Assembly (NCBI GenBank): GCA_027858815.1
Contig: JAQIBZ010000283.1
Location: 1 to 34,533, forward strand
Source: Desulfobacteraceae bacterium
Lineage (GTDB): Bacteria; Desulfobacterota; Desulfobacteria; Desulfobacterales; Desulfosalsimonadaceae
Length of the DNA: 34,533 nucleotides
Direction of reading: 5' to 3'
Below the pieces are notes generated by a model. That model did not search any database, was not told the DNA's origin, and saw only the letters and a program-made list of their open reading frames with translations. This document shows, one piece after another, positions 6,322 to 13,587 of the stretch. Each line of letters starts with the position of its first letter. Position 1 is the first letter of the stretch. Position numbers and translations under genes: made by a program.

Positions 6322-7146
6322 CTATAAGAGCTTATTAAAGTCAAGTTCATAACCAGCATCTTTCATTTCTTTAGCAATATCTACTTGCCAGTCTTTATCA
6401 GAAATATAAACCATGCCGCTAATATCATTTGGCAACTCTATGGCACCAGCCACCAATGGAACTACATTTTCTCTGCCAAGCTTACCTATCAAATAACCGT
6501 GCTCGAAAACAACATTTTGTCTCGCACGAGCTTTAAGCTCACCTTTATCGGCGCTTTCTTTGACATTTCCAAGATCATCTGGCGTATAGAGAACTATCGC
6601 AAACCCTACATTCGAATATTTTTCTATTTTTTCGATGATTGTCCGCCCACGACTAGCTTGTTCGTGCAATATAACCGCTTTAAATCCAAGCTTTTCTATA
6701 AAACGTGCTGTACGTTCTTTGGCCTCACCATCATGCCCATGAACAATAAATACTTGGGTTAAATCTTTATCCTCGTTCTCACTCGCTAAGTCAGAAGACT
6801 CCTTTCCAGATTCATTTTCTGGATCTGGAAAGTCATATTCATCGTTTTCTACATCTAAGGTAAGCGAGTCAATGTATGAAATCATTGTTTCACCATCCTC
6901 CCGCCAGAACCTTTGAGCGTCGGATTCTCCTCGATGAACAACATACGCGATATGAGAAAGCTTGCTGTTGAGTGTGGAGACTTCCGCTGGTAAGTTCTCG
7001 TTTAAAAACTGGGTGAACTTGCGCCGCCAAGTATTAAATCGATCCCTTCCGAATGAACCCCCTCTTTGCTCGTATGCGTTAACAACCTCTCCAAGCAATC
7101 TTTCTCGGAAAGACTCAAGTCCTTCCAACACCTCTTTTTTATTCAT
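6322..7146 (-). CDS. TIR-like nucleotide-binding effector protein (CAP12/Pycsar-TIR type domain), cassette-borne
   Basis: The protein has 274 residues. The C-terminal half (about 131-270) is the TIR-like domain once called a predicted nucleotide-binding domain: 'VFIVHGHDGEAKE' (132-144), 'ILHEQASRGRTIIEKIEKY', 'FAIVLYTPDDLG', 'RARQNVVFEHGYLIGKLGRENV', 'LPNDISGMVYI'. In CBASS and Pycsar immunity this domain degrades NAD+ when activated. The N-terminal ~110 residues are charged and helical with no cyclic-nucleotide domain I recognise, followed by an acidic linker ('ENESGKESSDLASENEDKD'). No nucleotide cyclase is encoded beside it, so it is either a stand-alone effector with its own sensor or not immune at all. 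A single-gene defence cassette is the likely reading. Confidence 0.88.
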   Translation of the reverse strand: MNKKEVLEGLESFRERLLGEVVNAYEQRGGSFGRDRFNTWRRKFTQFLNENLPAEVSTLNSKLSHIAYVVHRGESDAQRFWREDGETMISYIDSLTLDVENDEYDFPDPENESGKESSDLASENEDKDLTQVFIVHGHDGEAKERTARFIEKLGFKAVILHEQASRGRTIIEKIEKYSNVGFAIVLYTPDDLGNVKESADKGELKARARQNVVFEHGYLIGKLGRENVVPLVAGAIELPNDISGMVYISDKDWQVDIAKEMKDAGYELDFNKLL

Positions 7147-7167
7147 ATCTTCCTTACCTAATAGGAG

Positions 7168-7271
7168 AGCTAACGCCGCAGTAAGCTGCCGAAAAAGCCG
7201 ACACGACAGCCTACAAATTTCACGATAAACAAACTCGGCTTTTTTGGTCAGCTTGAGTGCAATTGTTATCT
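7168..7271 (-). other. attC site of the methyltransferase cassette (104 bp)
   Basis: The plus-strand boxes are AGCTAAC (7168-7174) and GTTATCT (7265-7271). The arms carry AAGCTG..GAAAAAGCCGA and TCGGCTTTTTTGGTCAGCTT. R'' exactly complements the R' box at 8022-8028. The TAA stop of the methyltransferase lies inside the R'' box. Confidence 0.88.
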
Positions 7272-7955
7272 TTTTATTGCTACATAACCGCCAAAGAGAT
7301 AGGCTTTAAAAAATTTTTGAACCTGAATAAAACCCGCTTCTATAAATAGCAATTCGATACGCTTTTCAGATATGAAGTGAACCTCTTTTTCACGCATTGC
7401 AAATTCTTCATTAACCCTATCGTTTTCGGCTCTTATAAATAGCTGCTGATTTTTCCAGGCAGCATTGAGAACATTATATTCATCTGAGCCAATCTCTCCT
7501 TCAAGATCAACAAGAACTATAGGTGCACCTGGTTTTAACTTGTCCGCAATGGCTTTCAAGAAATACAATTTTGCACCATCATCAGGTAAAAAGTGCATAA
7601 CCAGAATAGCTGTGGCAGCATCAAAGTCTTTCTCTGCTACATCATCAATTAGTCCCAGCACAAGGGAGATTTTGCTCTTCAGAGTGGCCGCCGCTACTTT
7701 TTCCCTGGCAATAGAAAGCATCGGCTCTGCTGGATCAAAACCGGTAAAAGACCAATTGGGATTGTTTTGTGAACAGTCAATTATCTCTTTTCCTGTTCCA
7801 GCACCTGCCACTAAAATTCTCGCCACACTGTTCAGCCTATCCCTTAGAAGGTGCTGTGTTAACTCATAAATGGCTTGATAAGCAGGTATTATTTTATGTG
7901 CGGTATCATCATATTCATTGGACCATTCACCATTGAAATCTATTTGTTTTTCCAT
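7266..7955 (-). CDS. Class I SAM-dependent methyltransferase
   Basis: The Rossmann methyltransferase fold shows motif I as 'ILVAGAGTGKE', the acidic ribose-binding end of strand 2 in 'FTGFDPAEPML', and 'AATAILVMHFLPDD' and 'LKPGAPIVLVDLEG' for motifs IV and V. Length is about 229 residues from the ATG at 7955. The track's longer form begins at TTG 7976, which I find less convincing because AAAGG lies only a few bases before it. The C-terminal part ends in 'AYLFGGYVAIKR', as in small-molecule methyltransferases of the tRNA cmo5U/CmoA-like grade. The substrate is unknown. It is the sole gene of its cassette, and its stop codon is created by attC sequence. Confidence 0.88.
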   Translation of the reverse strand: MEKQIDFNGEWSNEYDDTAHKIIPAYQAIYELTQHLLRDRLNSVARILVAGAGTGKEIIDCSQNNPNWSFTGFDPAEPMLSIAREKVAAATLKSKISLVLGLIDDVAEKDFDAATAILVMHFLPDDGAKLYFLKAIADKLKPGAPIVLVDLEGEIGSDEYNVLNAAWKNQQLFIRAENDRVNEEFAMREKEVHFISEKRIELLFIEAGFIQVQKFFKAYLFGGYVAIKR

Positions 7956-8021
7956 AAGTATAGACTGCCTTATCAAAGCCTTTAGTTATTAATTATCCAG
8001 TTTAAATCTATTTTTTCAGCA

Positions 8022-8149
8022 AGATAACGTCTCCCGGTCACCTGCGCCGAAAGCTCCCACAAAAGTTGTAAAAAGAACAAATATTTTCTATACATCAATA
8101 TCTGAAAAAACGCCAGCTTTCGGCGTCAGAGTGCGCCGGGTTGTTGGGC
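8022..8149 (-). other. attC site of the first (TPR) cassette (128 bp)
   Basis: The plus-strand boxes are AGATAAC (8022-8028) and GTTGGGC (8143-8149). Long arms (CCCGGTCAC..GCCGAAAGCT and AGCTTTCGGC..GTGCGCCGGG) flank an A/T-rich middle. R'' complements the GTTGGGC core at the attI junction (8949-8955) exactly. Confidence 0.9.
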
Positions 8150-8159
8150 GGTGCATTAG

Positions 8160-8933
8160 CTATTTCTGTCCATATATTACCATGCGAAGAGACTCGTAAA
8201 GAACATGCTTTTGCTTTTCCATTTCATTCAGTATTTCTATAGCCTTTTCTCTTTTTCCAATTTTAAGGTACACTTTTGCCAAATCCATATGAGTCATACT
8301 GAGTTGATCATCAAGATCAATTGACTTTTTATAGCTCTGTATCGCCAATTCGAGTTTACCAAGACCATGATACGCATCGCCAAGGCCACCATGTGATATA
8401 ACATGAGTTGGATTTGCTCTTAAAGCTACTTTGTACTCTATTATGGCTTTTTCATAACGCTTGTTGTTGAGGTGGTCTACTGCAATATGATACCGGGCCA
8501 TATAATGGTTTGGGTTTAGTTCTGCAGTGCGTTTGAACTCTTTGATTGCCTTTTTTTCATAGTTTGGTTGTAGGCCGTATGTCTCAAGGGTGCGCTGTAA
8601 TTCATCATCAGTGATTTCCCCCTGCGAGGGAGGACTGTTCACTATTTGTTCATAAATATAACTTTGAGTAGCTGCTCTATGTGATCTTTGATATTTTTTG
8701 AAAAATACATATCCAAGCAAAAAATGGGCTTCGTCGGAATCTGGTTTGATTGATATTGCATGTTCGTATTCGTCCTGCGCTTTATCAAGGTTCCCCTGCC
8801 TATGAAAATCCTTGCCTTGGAGAAGGTGATATTCAAAATTATTGCCTGTGTCTGGCCCATCCTCTTCAGCTTGTATGTTCACAACAATGCTTAAAACAAG
8901 CAATAGTGCTAAAAATGTAATGTAAATTTTCAT
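8160..8933 (-). CDS. Secreted tetratricopeptide-repeat protein (first cassette)
   Basis: From the ATG at 8933 the protein has 257 residues. It opens with a Sec signal peptide (MKIYITFLALLLVLSIVV, cleavage near NIQA-EE), then at least four TPR units: 'GKDFHRQGNLDKAQDEYEHAISIKPDSDEAHF', 'AIKEFKRTAELNPNHYMARYHIA', 'AIIEYKVALRANPTHVISHGGLGDAYHGLGK' and 'AIQSYKKSIDLDDQLSMTHMDLAKVYLKIGK' (excerpts). The track's start at 8957 would lie outside the cassette boundary (8954), so 8933, preceded by AGAGAG, is preferred. TPR proteins in the periplasm usually scaffold partner proteins; no partner is evident. As the cassette next to attI it is the most recently inserted and the best placed for expression. 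Confidence 0.88.
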   Translation of the reverse strand: MKIYITFLALLLVLSIVVNIQAEEDGPDTGNNFEYHLLQGKDFHRQGNLDKAQDEYEHAISIKPDSDEAHFLLGYVFFKKYQRSHRAATQSYIYEQIVNSPPSQGEITDDELQRTLETYGLQPNYEKKAIKEFKRTAELNPNHYMARYHIAVDHLNNKRYEKAIIEYKVALRANPTHVISHGGLGDAYHGLGKLELAIQSYKKSIDLDDQLSMTHMDLAKVYLKIGKREKAIEILNEMEKQKHVLYESLRMVIYGQK

Positions 8934-8948
8934 AATTAACTCTCTGTA

Positions 8949-9060
8949 GCCCAACAATTATTGGAAGTACTAATCGGCGCTTTATTTTACGCCCAATTTG
9001 CTTACGAAATCTTCATATCACGCCAATTGGGCGTATATTACCCGAAATAAGGGTGATATG
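8949..9060 (-). other. attI region and junction with the first cassette
   Basis: The core GTTGGGC (coding strand of the array; 8949-8955) marks the crossover between attI and the TPR cassette. On the intI side the DNA is rich in symmetry. ACGCCCAATT (8989-8998) is repeated in inverse as AATTGGGCGT (9025-9034). CATATCA (9014-9020) pairs with TGATATG (9054-9060), and ACCC/GGGT nests inside. These are plausible integrase-binding sites. I could not find a convincing outward -35/-10 pair for a cassette promoter here. A TAAAAT on the minus strand at about 8985 lacks a matching -35. Confidence 0.6.
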
Positions 9061-9084
9061 AGGAAAAAGTTCTTGATATCACAT

Positions 9085-9099
9085 TTATCAATATGATAA
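9085..9099. promoter_or_regulatory. 15-bp operator-like palindrome upstream of intI
   Basis: TTATCA-ATA-TGATAA is a perfect dyad immediately before the candidate -35 (TTGAAA, 9101-9106) of the intI-lexA operon. It differs from the GAAC/GTTC box, so a second regulator may act here. The factor is unknown. Confidence 0.4.
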
Positions 9100-9100
9100 C

Positions 9101-9130
9101 TTGAAAGCCATGTGAACAAATGTTCATTTT
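9101..9130 (+). promoter_or_regulatory. Putative intI-lexA promoter with LexA-type box (GAAC-N4-GTTC, 9114-9125)
   Basis: GAACAAATGTTC is a perfect palindrome of the form bound by LexA in Gram-positive and some other lineages. It sits between a TTGAAA (-35, 9101) and a weak T/A-rich -10 near 9124-9130, where a repressor would block RNA polymerase. It is about 60 bp before the intI start and therefore also controls the overlapping lexA, giving autoregulation. Assignment to this LexA is inference, as Desulfobacterota LexA sites vary. Confidence 0.6.
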
Positions 9131-9184
9131 ATTTGGCTTTTGGATTATCTTATCATGAAAACTTGTCAATTTAAAGAGGTATTT

Positions 9185-10156
9185 ATGCTCAATTCGCCAA
9201 AACTTCTGGATCAGGTAAGAAATCTCATTCGTTTGAAGCACTATAGCATAAGAACAGAAGGGACTTATGTCAGTTGGATAAAACGCTATATTTATTTCCA
9301 TAACAAACGACACCCAAAGGATATGGGAGAAAATGAAATCCGGCAATTTTTAACCGATCTGGCAGTAAATCGGAAAGTCGCTGCTTCGACCCAAAACCAG
9401 GCTTTTAATGCATTACTGTTTTTATATCGTGAGGTATTGAAACAGGAATTTAATAATTTAGGGGATGTGGTACGTGCGAAAACAACCCGAAAACTGCCGG
9501 TTGTATATACCCAGTCAGAAATTCGCATCATTATAAACCAGCTTGAAGGCCGGAACTGGCTGATGGGCCAGACAATGTATGGTGCAGGATTAAGGGTTAT
9601 GGAATGCGTTCGTCTACGGGTAAAGGACATTGACTTTGGTTACCGACAAATAGTTGTGCGTGACGGAAAAGGCCGTAAGGATCGAATTACCTTACTCCCG
9701 GATATTATGGTTGATAATCTTAAAAGACATCTTGAAAAAGTCAAATCGATTCATGATTTTGACCTAAAAGCGGGTTTCGGAACTGTTTACATGCCCTATG
9801 CACTGGAAAGAAAATATAAACATGCAGATCGAAGTTGGTCATGGCAATGGGTATTTCCTGCGTCAAAACGGTCCATTGATCCACGGAGCAAAATTGAGCG
9901 GAGGCATCATATAAATGAGTCTGTTATTCAGAAGGCCGTCAAAAAAGCGACTCGCAGTGCCGGCATAACAAAAACAGGCAATTGCCATGCCTTGCGCCAT
10001 TCCTTTGCAACCCACCTTCTTGAATCCGGCTATGATATTCGGACCATACAGGAACTGCTGGGGCACAAAGATGTATCCACCACCATGATCTATACCCATG
10101 TGCTCAACCGTGGCGGTCGTGGGGTAAAGAGTCCGGGGGATATGTTATGGAGCTAA
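9185..10156 (+). CDS. intI: Integron integrase (IntI-type tyrosine recombinase)
   Basis: The integrase excises and inserts cassettes at attC and attI. From the ATG at 9185 (AAAGAGGT six bases upstream) it has 323 residues, the normal IntI length. The track's extra 15 N-terminal residues are unlike the family. The N-terminal SAM-like domain carries '[15 protein letters not shown]'. The catalytic set is Arg137 ('[13 protein letters not shown]'), His268 and Arg271 ('[11 protein letters not shown]'), His294 ('[16 protein letters not shown]') and Tyr303. The IntI-specific insert is clear: '[16 protein letters not shown]' and '[15 protein letters not shown]' (about 211-245), absent from XerC/D. All catalytic residues are intact. 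It overlaps lexA by 10 bp, an arrangement I have not seen described, and diverges from the cassettes. Confidence 0.97.
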   Translation: MLNSPKLLDQVRNLIRLKHYSIRTEGTYVSWIKRYIYFHNKRHPKDMGENEIRQFLTDLAVNRKVAASTQNQAFNALLFLYREVLKQEFNNLGDVVRAKTTRKLPVVYTQSEIRIIINQLEGRNWLMGQTMYGAGLRVMECVRLRVKDIDFGYRQIVVRDGKGRKDRITLLPDIMVDNLKRHLEKVKSIHDFDLKAGFGTVYMPYALERKYKHADRSWSWQWVFPASKRSIDPRSKIERRHHINESVIQKAVKKATRSAGITKTGNCHALRHSFATHLLESGYDIRTIQELLGHKDVSTTMIYTHVLNRGGRGVKSPGDMLWS

Positions 10157-10773
10157 CCGACAGACAACTGAGTGTTTATGAATATATCCTTCACCATCAC
10201 CAGCAGCATAGCATGGCGCCCACGGTTCGGGAGATCTGTGAATACCTGGGATTAAAAGGGCCGGCCGGTGTTCACCGGATTTTAAATGTGCTGATTGACA
10301 AAGGATTTATCGAATCCATTTCCGGTAAAAAGCGGTCATGGCGGCCAATTCTCAGCCCTATGATCGGACTATATGAGGCAAAAACAATTCCCTTGGCCGG
10401 GCATATTGCCGCGGGAACCCCCATTAGTATATATGAGCATGTGGAAGAATATCTTCCGGTTGATCCGGCTTTATATGGTTATGAATCATGTTTTGCCGTC
10501 AGGGTAACGGGCGATTCCATGATCGACGCCCATATTGCCGACGGCGACCTGGCCATCATTGTGCCGGTCAATGACACAGATGACGGCTCCATTGCTGCGG
10601 TTATTGTGGAAGATATTCTGATTGAGGCAACCCTGAAAATCATTCGCCGCAAGAAAAATGTCATTGAACTGCATTCCGCAAACCGCAAGTACCCTCCGAT
10701 CATTTTCAAAGGAAAGGACCGGAAAAAAATCCGTATTGTCGGGAAGTATGTGGGGCTGATCCGGGTTAGATAA
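10147..10773 (+). CDS. lexA: LexA-type SOS repressor / S24 autoprotease, co-operonic with intI
   Basis: This 208-residue protein has the full LexA layout. The N-terminal winged helix includes '[30 protein letters not shown]' (26-55). A linker precedes the self-cleavage site Ala89-Gly90 in 'GHIAAGTP', and the S24 peptidase domain has Ser124 ('TGDSMID') and Lys164 ('ATLK'). It can therefore be inactivated by RecA-stimulated self-cleavage. The recognition helix differs from both the E. coli and Bacillus types. The gene starts inside the end of intI. LexA is known to repress intI in many integrons, but here the repressor gene itself is joined to the integrase gene. A second, housekeeping LexA may exist elsewhere. 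Confidence 0.93.
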   Translation: MELTDRQLSVYEYILHHHQQHSMAPTVREICEYLGLKGPAGVHRILNVLIDKGFIESISGKKRSWRPILSPMIGLYEAKTIPLAGHIAAGTPISIYEHVEEYLPVDPALYGYESCFAVRVTGDSMIDAHIADGDLAIIVPVNDTDDGSIAAVIVEDILIEATLKIIRRKKNVIELHSANRKYPPIIFKGKDRKKIRIVGKYVGLIRVR

Positions 10774-10858
10774 ATCGGGCAGACACAAAAAATTACGCCG
10801 TAATCTTATGTTATTTCATCGTTGACGAGACGCTATAATCCCTTTTGTTCCTTCGGAA

Positions 10859-10880
10859 CACGGGCAACCAGTTGCCCGTG
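10859..10880. repeat. Perfect hairpin after lexA
   Basis: CACGGGCAAC-CA-GTTGCCCGTG is a 10-bp perfect stem with a 2-base centre. It is about 86 bp after the lexA stop, next to a second small stem (10847-10859). No T-run follows on the plus strand, so it is not a standard intrinsic terminator. It resembles dispersed palindromic repeats. Confidence 0.55.
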
Positions 10881-11340
10881 CCACCCTGGATAATCTTCGA
10901 TTCAATGTTCTATTTTCAGATTTCAGCTTGGTTTTCCGTGCCTGACACCTGAACTCTGACACCTTATTTTCCCGGAATTCGCGATGACTCTCCCTGGGCG
11001 GATTATTGAAAGAAGAATGGAAAAAACTAAACTACTTTGGTTCGTAAGGACAACAACCGGGGCGCGGCCCGACAGCGGGATGATTTCTGCAGGTATCCGG
11101 ACGATTTTCATAAATCATACATTTACGGCTTATTTCGTCGAGATAAAGGCAATCGCCATTGGCAAATCGAACGAGTATAAAAATCTGATTTTTTGAATTA
11201 ACATGCGCAACGGAGGGCCTGGGGGTAAACCTTGATTTTTGATTTTATATAACAATAGAGTTGATTTGAAGATACGTGGTGCGCCTTCCTCCCATTGCCA
11301 CGCAGCTGAGTCCAACTCTTTCCAACTCTTTTTTGCAGAT

Positions 11341-11467
11341 TAAGAAAGCAAACTGTCTGAGCGTAGCGAGTTTTTACTTTCGCTGCAAAAAAAGTTGAAC
11401 GAGGGAAGCCGAAGGCCAAGTTGCAGGGTGGGCTTTTTTGGTTCTTTTTTGCCCACTAAAAAAGAAC
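11341..11467. repeat. Structured intergenic element ending in a 10-bp perfect stem
   Basis: The segment contains 'GAGCGTAGCGAG', a T-rich stretch, GTGGGC (11428-11433) paired with GCCCAC (11451-11456), and the perfect stem GTTCTTTTTT/AAAAAAGAAC (11441-11467). I recognise this style of sequence as a recurrent non-coding element that often yields spurious small ORFs, as it does here (11198-11419). Confidence 0.45.
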
Positions 11468-11574
11468 ATGAAAAAACAAATTGAACATCGAACATTGAAC
11501 GCTCAACATCCAACATCGGATTGAATCATTTTTATGTAGGACTTCCAAATGCCCGGAAATGGAGGAATTATGCA

Positions 11575-11596
11575 TTCCCACGGAGGACCGTGGGAA
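11575..11596. repeat. Dispersed palindrome TTCCCACGG-AGGA-CCGTGGGAA
   Basis: A perfect 9-bp stem with a 4-base loop lies 11 bp beyond the MoaD-like stop codon. The flanks (GCATTCCCACGG...CCGTGGGAACGAG) are of a type scattered through many environmental bacterial genomes. It could fold at the 3' end of the AOR operon transcript, though no T-run follows on the minus strand. Confidence 0.55.
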
Positions 11597-11606
11597 CGAG
11601 AAAATG

Positions 11607-11846
11607 CTATCCACCGGCAATGGGTTGAAAAATTTTGATTTGGGCACCGTCTTTCAGAGGAGATTTTTTCTTCAAAGCCCTGCCGTCCATGCTAACGATT
11701 CCCAATCGTTTTGGCGCAAGATTTAAATAAACCAAAAGGTCATCAATAGATGCTTCATCCGCGATAAAGACCTCAAGGCCGCTCAAATGATCATACCCGT
11801 CAAAAGAGCGGCCCAGTGTTCCATATAATTTAACAGTCAGTCTCAA
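11607..11846 (-). CDS. MoaD/ThiS-like ubiquitin-fold protein paired with AOR
   Basis: This is a small beta-grasp protein of about 79 residues ending in the di-glycine tail 'IFQPIAGG'. The tail is the feature used for C-terminal adenylation and thiocarboxylate formation in MoaD and ThiS. 'RLTVKLYGTLGRSF' is the typical first strand. The track extends it to an ATG at 11906 inside aor. TTG at 11846 (or 11852), at the aor stop, is more likely, with translation coupled to aor. MoaD-like genes commonly follow tungsten-dependent aldehyde oxidoreductase genes and are thought to supply sulfur for the pterin cofactor. Confidence 0.85.
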   Translation of the reverse strand: MRLTVKLYGTLGRSFDGYDHLSGLEVFIADEASIDDLLVYLNLAPKRLGIVSMDGRALKKKSPLKDGAQIKIFQPIAGG

Positions 11847-11853
11847 TGACAAA

Positions 11854-13587
11854 TCATTTCTCAAAAAAGTTAAATGTCGTATCCATTTCCTGATCCGAAA
11901 TAACAACTACTTTGTTAAACGGGGGAAGCGGTTCTTCATAAAACATTTTCGGCAGGCGATCATCTTCTTTTGTGAACCCGGCTTTTCTGTTAAATTCAAC
12001 TTCTATTTGAAGGACTTTTTTTCCAATATTATGCCAATCTTCTTCGGAAAAAGGTTTTCCTGATTTTGCCGCTACCATTTTACAGACATTCCCAACACCG
12101 TCAGGAGCGCCAAATCCGGTCTGGGCAAAGTCACATATTCCCACTGTATCAACGAGAATCATATGTATCTGGGCATCCCTGGATGCCTTTACCTGGCCTT
12201 TGGAAGAGAATCGATCCAATGTGCCGCCAAATTCTTCGAGGTTGGAATCAACCACCCAGCCAGCCGTATGATCAGCGCCCATGGGACTTGTCGCATACGT
12301 CACTGCCATGCCATTGATCACCCGGGGATCATAAGCGGAGATGCTTTGGCCTTTCACCACCGGAACCCTGTCGTGATTAAAATGTTTGCCCACCCGCTCG
12401 GGGCCGTGCCCGATAAGTTTTCCGAACTCCGTGCCTTTGGCAACTTCTTCAACCATTTCAATGGCAGCCTGAGCATCACCAAATTCTCTGTACCCGGCAT
12501 CCATAGCAACGGCAATTGCCACTCCGGTGCTAATCGTATCCAACCCGATATCATCACAAAGAAAATCAAGTTGTGCAATGGCATCAAGATCACTATTACC
12601 AAGCATCCCTCCCATTGACCAGATGGTCTCATACTCAAGAGAGGAAGTGACGTATTTTCCCTGCTCATCCACATATTCATTGGAACAGTTAATGATGCAC
12701 TGGGCACATCCTTTATGATTTTGTATTCCGCCACGGCGTTTAATAATCCGGGCCATGGTTTCGCCGCTTATTTTATCCGCATCTTCAAACTGGCCTTCTC
12801 TGGCATTCCGGGTGGGATATGCGCCGGCTGCATTAATGGGTTCAAGCAATACTGCTGAGCCGAATTCAGCCAGTTGTTCGGTAAATTCATCTGCCAGAAC
12901 TGCCTTGGCAAATATCTTCGCGCTGTCTTTAAACGTTTTTATGTCATGAATGGGTTCGGCATTTTTGGCATTTTTTTCAACAACAATCGCTTTTAACCCC
13001 TTGGACCCCATGACGGCACCGAGTCCGCCACGTCCGGCAGCACGACAGGGGCGGCCGTCCCTGTCTGTGGCCTGGATGGATGCCGCAGACAATTGAAGCT
13101 CGCCGGCAGGACCGATGCAGAGCATGCTTGTATTGTCTCCGTGGGCATCATTGAGAACGGTCACCAGCTCATATGTCCTTTTGCCCCAAAATGCGGTTGC
13201 ATCCAGTAAGACGGCATTACCCGTCTGGTCGATTTTTAAGATAAAAAAATGATCTTTTTCAGGTTTACCTTCGATAATGATGGCTGAAATGCCAATATGC
13301 CCGAGATCTGCGGCAATCGTTCCACCCACATTGCTCTCCTTGATTCCACCGGTCAAAGGGCTTTTTGCCCCTACGGAAAGCCGGGAGGAATTAACAAGGG
13401 ATGAACCACTCAAATATCCGGGCGCAAAAATCAATTTATTTTCAGACCCGAGGGGATCACACATTGGCGGCACTTCTTTGTTAATAAAAAAAGACGTCAG
13501 CCCGCGCCCTCCCATTCCGGTGAAAGCGGGTTCGATATCTTCATTGATGATCGTTGCTCTATCCATATCGACCCTTAAAATTTTCAT
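11854..13587 (-). CDS. aor: Tungsten-type aldehyde:ferredoxin oxidoreductase
   Basis: At 577 residues this is a full-length AOR, a cytosolic W-bis-pyranopterin / [4Fe-4S] enzyme that oxidises aldehydes to acids with ferredoxin as partner. Seen in sequence: N-terminal 'FTGMGGRGLTSFF', 'SRLSVGAKSPLTGG', the cluster ligands Cys294-x2-Cys297-x3-Cys301 ('GCAQCIINC') and the distal Cys485 in 'DTVGICDF', plus 'DDIGLDTIS' and 'SPMGADH', which hold pterin and substrate. It overlaps the aminotransferase stop as ATGA. In context it would oxidise the aldehyde produced by that aminotransferase. Substrate choice is inference; AORs vary from broad to benzoyl-CoA- or sugar-specific. Confidence 0.95.
   Translation of the reverse strand: MKILRVDMDRATIINEDIEPAFTGMGGRGLTSFFINKEVPPMCDPLGSENKLIFAPGYLSGSSLVNSSRLSVGAKSPLTGGIKESNVGGTIAADLGHIGISAIIIEGKPEKDHFFILKIDQTGNAVLLDATAFWGKRTYELVTVLNDAHGDNTSMLCIGPAGELQLSAASIQATDRDGRPCRAAGRGGLGAVMGSKGLKAIVVEKNAKNAEPIHDIKTFKDSAKIFAKAVLADEFTEQLAEFGSAVLLEPINAAGAYPTRNAREGQFEDADKISGETMARIIKRRGGIQNHKGCAQCIINCSNEYVDEQGKYVTSSLEYETIWSMGGMLGNSDLDAIAQLDFLCDDIGLDTISTGVAIAVAMDAGYREFGDAQAAIEMVEEVAKGTEFGKLIGHGPERVGKHFNHDRVPVVKGQSISAYDPRVINGMAVTYATSPMGADHTAGWVVDSNLEEFGGTLDRFSSKGQVKASRDAQIHMILVDTVGICDFAQTGFGAPDGVGNVCKMVAAKSGKPFSEEDWHNIGKKVLQIEVEFNRKAGFTKEDDRLPKMFYEEPLPPFNKVVVISDQEMDTTFNFFEK

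Larger units (their letters stand above)
1..10156. mobile_element. Integron: intI, attI region and an array of at least seven complete gene cassettes (continues past window start)
   Basis: A tyrosine recombinase of the integron type (9185-10156, +) faces away from a run of minus-strand genes, the classical integron layout. Seven sites with the attC form (RYYYAAC ... GTTRRRY boxes flanking an imperfect inverted repeat) separate the genes, and a GTTGGGC core marks the junction with attI. Within each complete cassette the first R' box and the final R'' box are complementary: 7 of 7 positions in six cassettes and 6 of 7 in the seventh. That pattern is expected if each segment was once a closed circle, and it gives exact cassette limits. 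No class 1, 2 or 3 mobile-integron gene (qacEdelta, sul1, tni) is visible, and intI is joined to lexA, so a sedentary chromosomal integron is likely. The array continues past coordinate 1. Confidence 0.93.
10774..11606. other. 833-bp non-coding stretch with several hairpins and repeat relics
   Basis: No convincing gene is present; the ORF-track entries here lack ribosome sites and family resemblance. It does hold structured DNA: GTTCC-TTC-GGAAC (10847-10859); a perfect 10-bp stem CACGGGCAAC/GTTGCCCGTG (10859-10880); two GGTGTCAG units on the minus strand around 10930-10975, related to the repeats at the window edges; GTTCTTTTTT/AAAAAAGAAC (11441-11467); and TTCCCACGG/CCGTGGGAA (11575-11596). 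It looks like an insertion-prone boundary between the integron and the following operon. Confidence 0.7.

Noticed and set aside
9140-9184. Longer intI start at 9140
   Set aside because: The extra 15 residues do not look like any IntI N terminus, and the ATG at 9185 has a good AAAGAGGT ribosome site.
11198-11419. 73-aa ORF 'MAFGFPRSTFFAAKVKTRYAQ...' after lexA
   Set aside because: It reads through a structured non-coding repeat known for generating spurious ORFs, with no ribosome site and no family.
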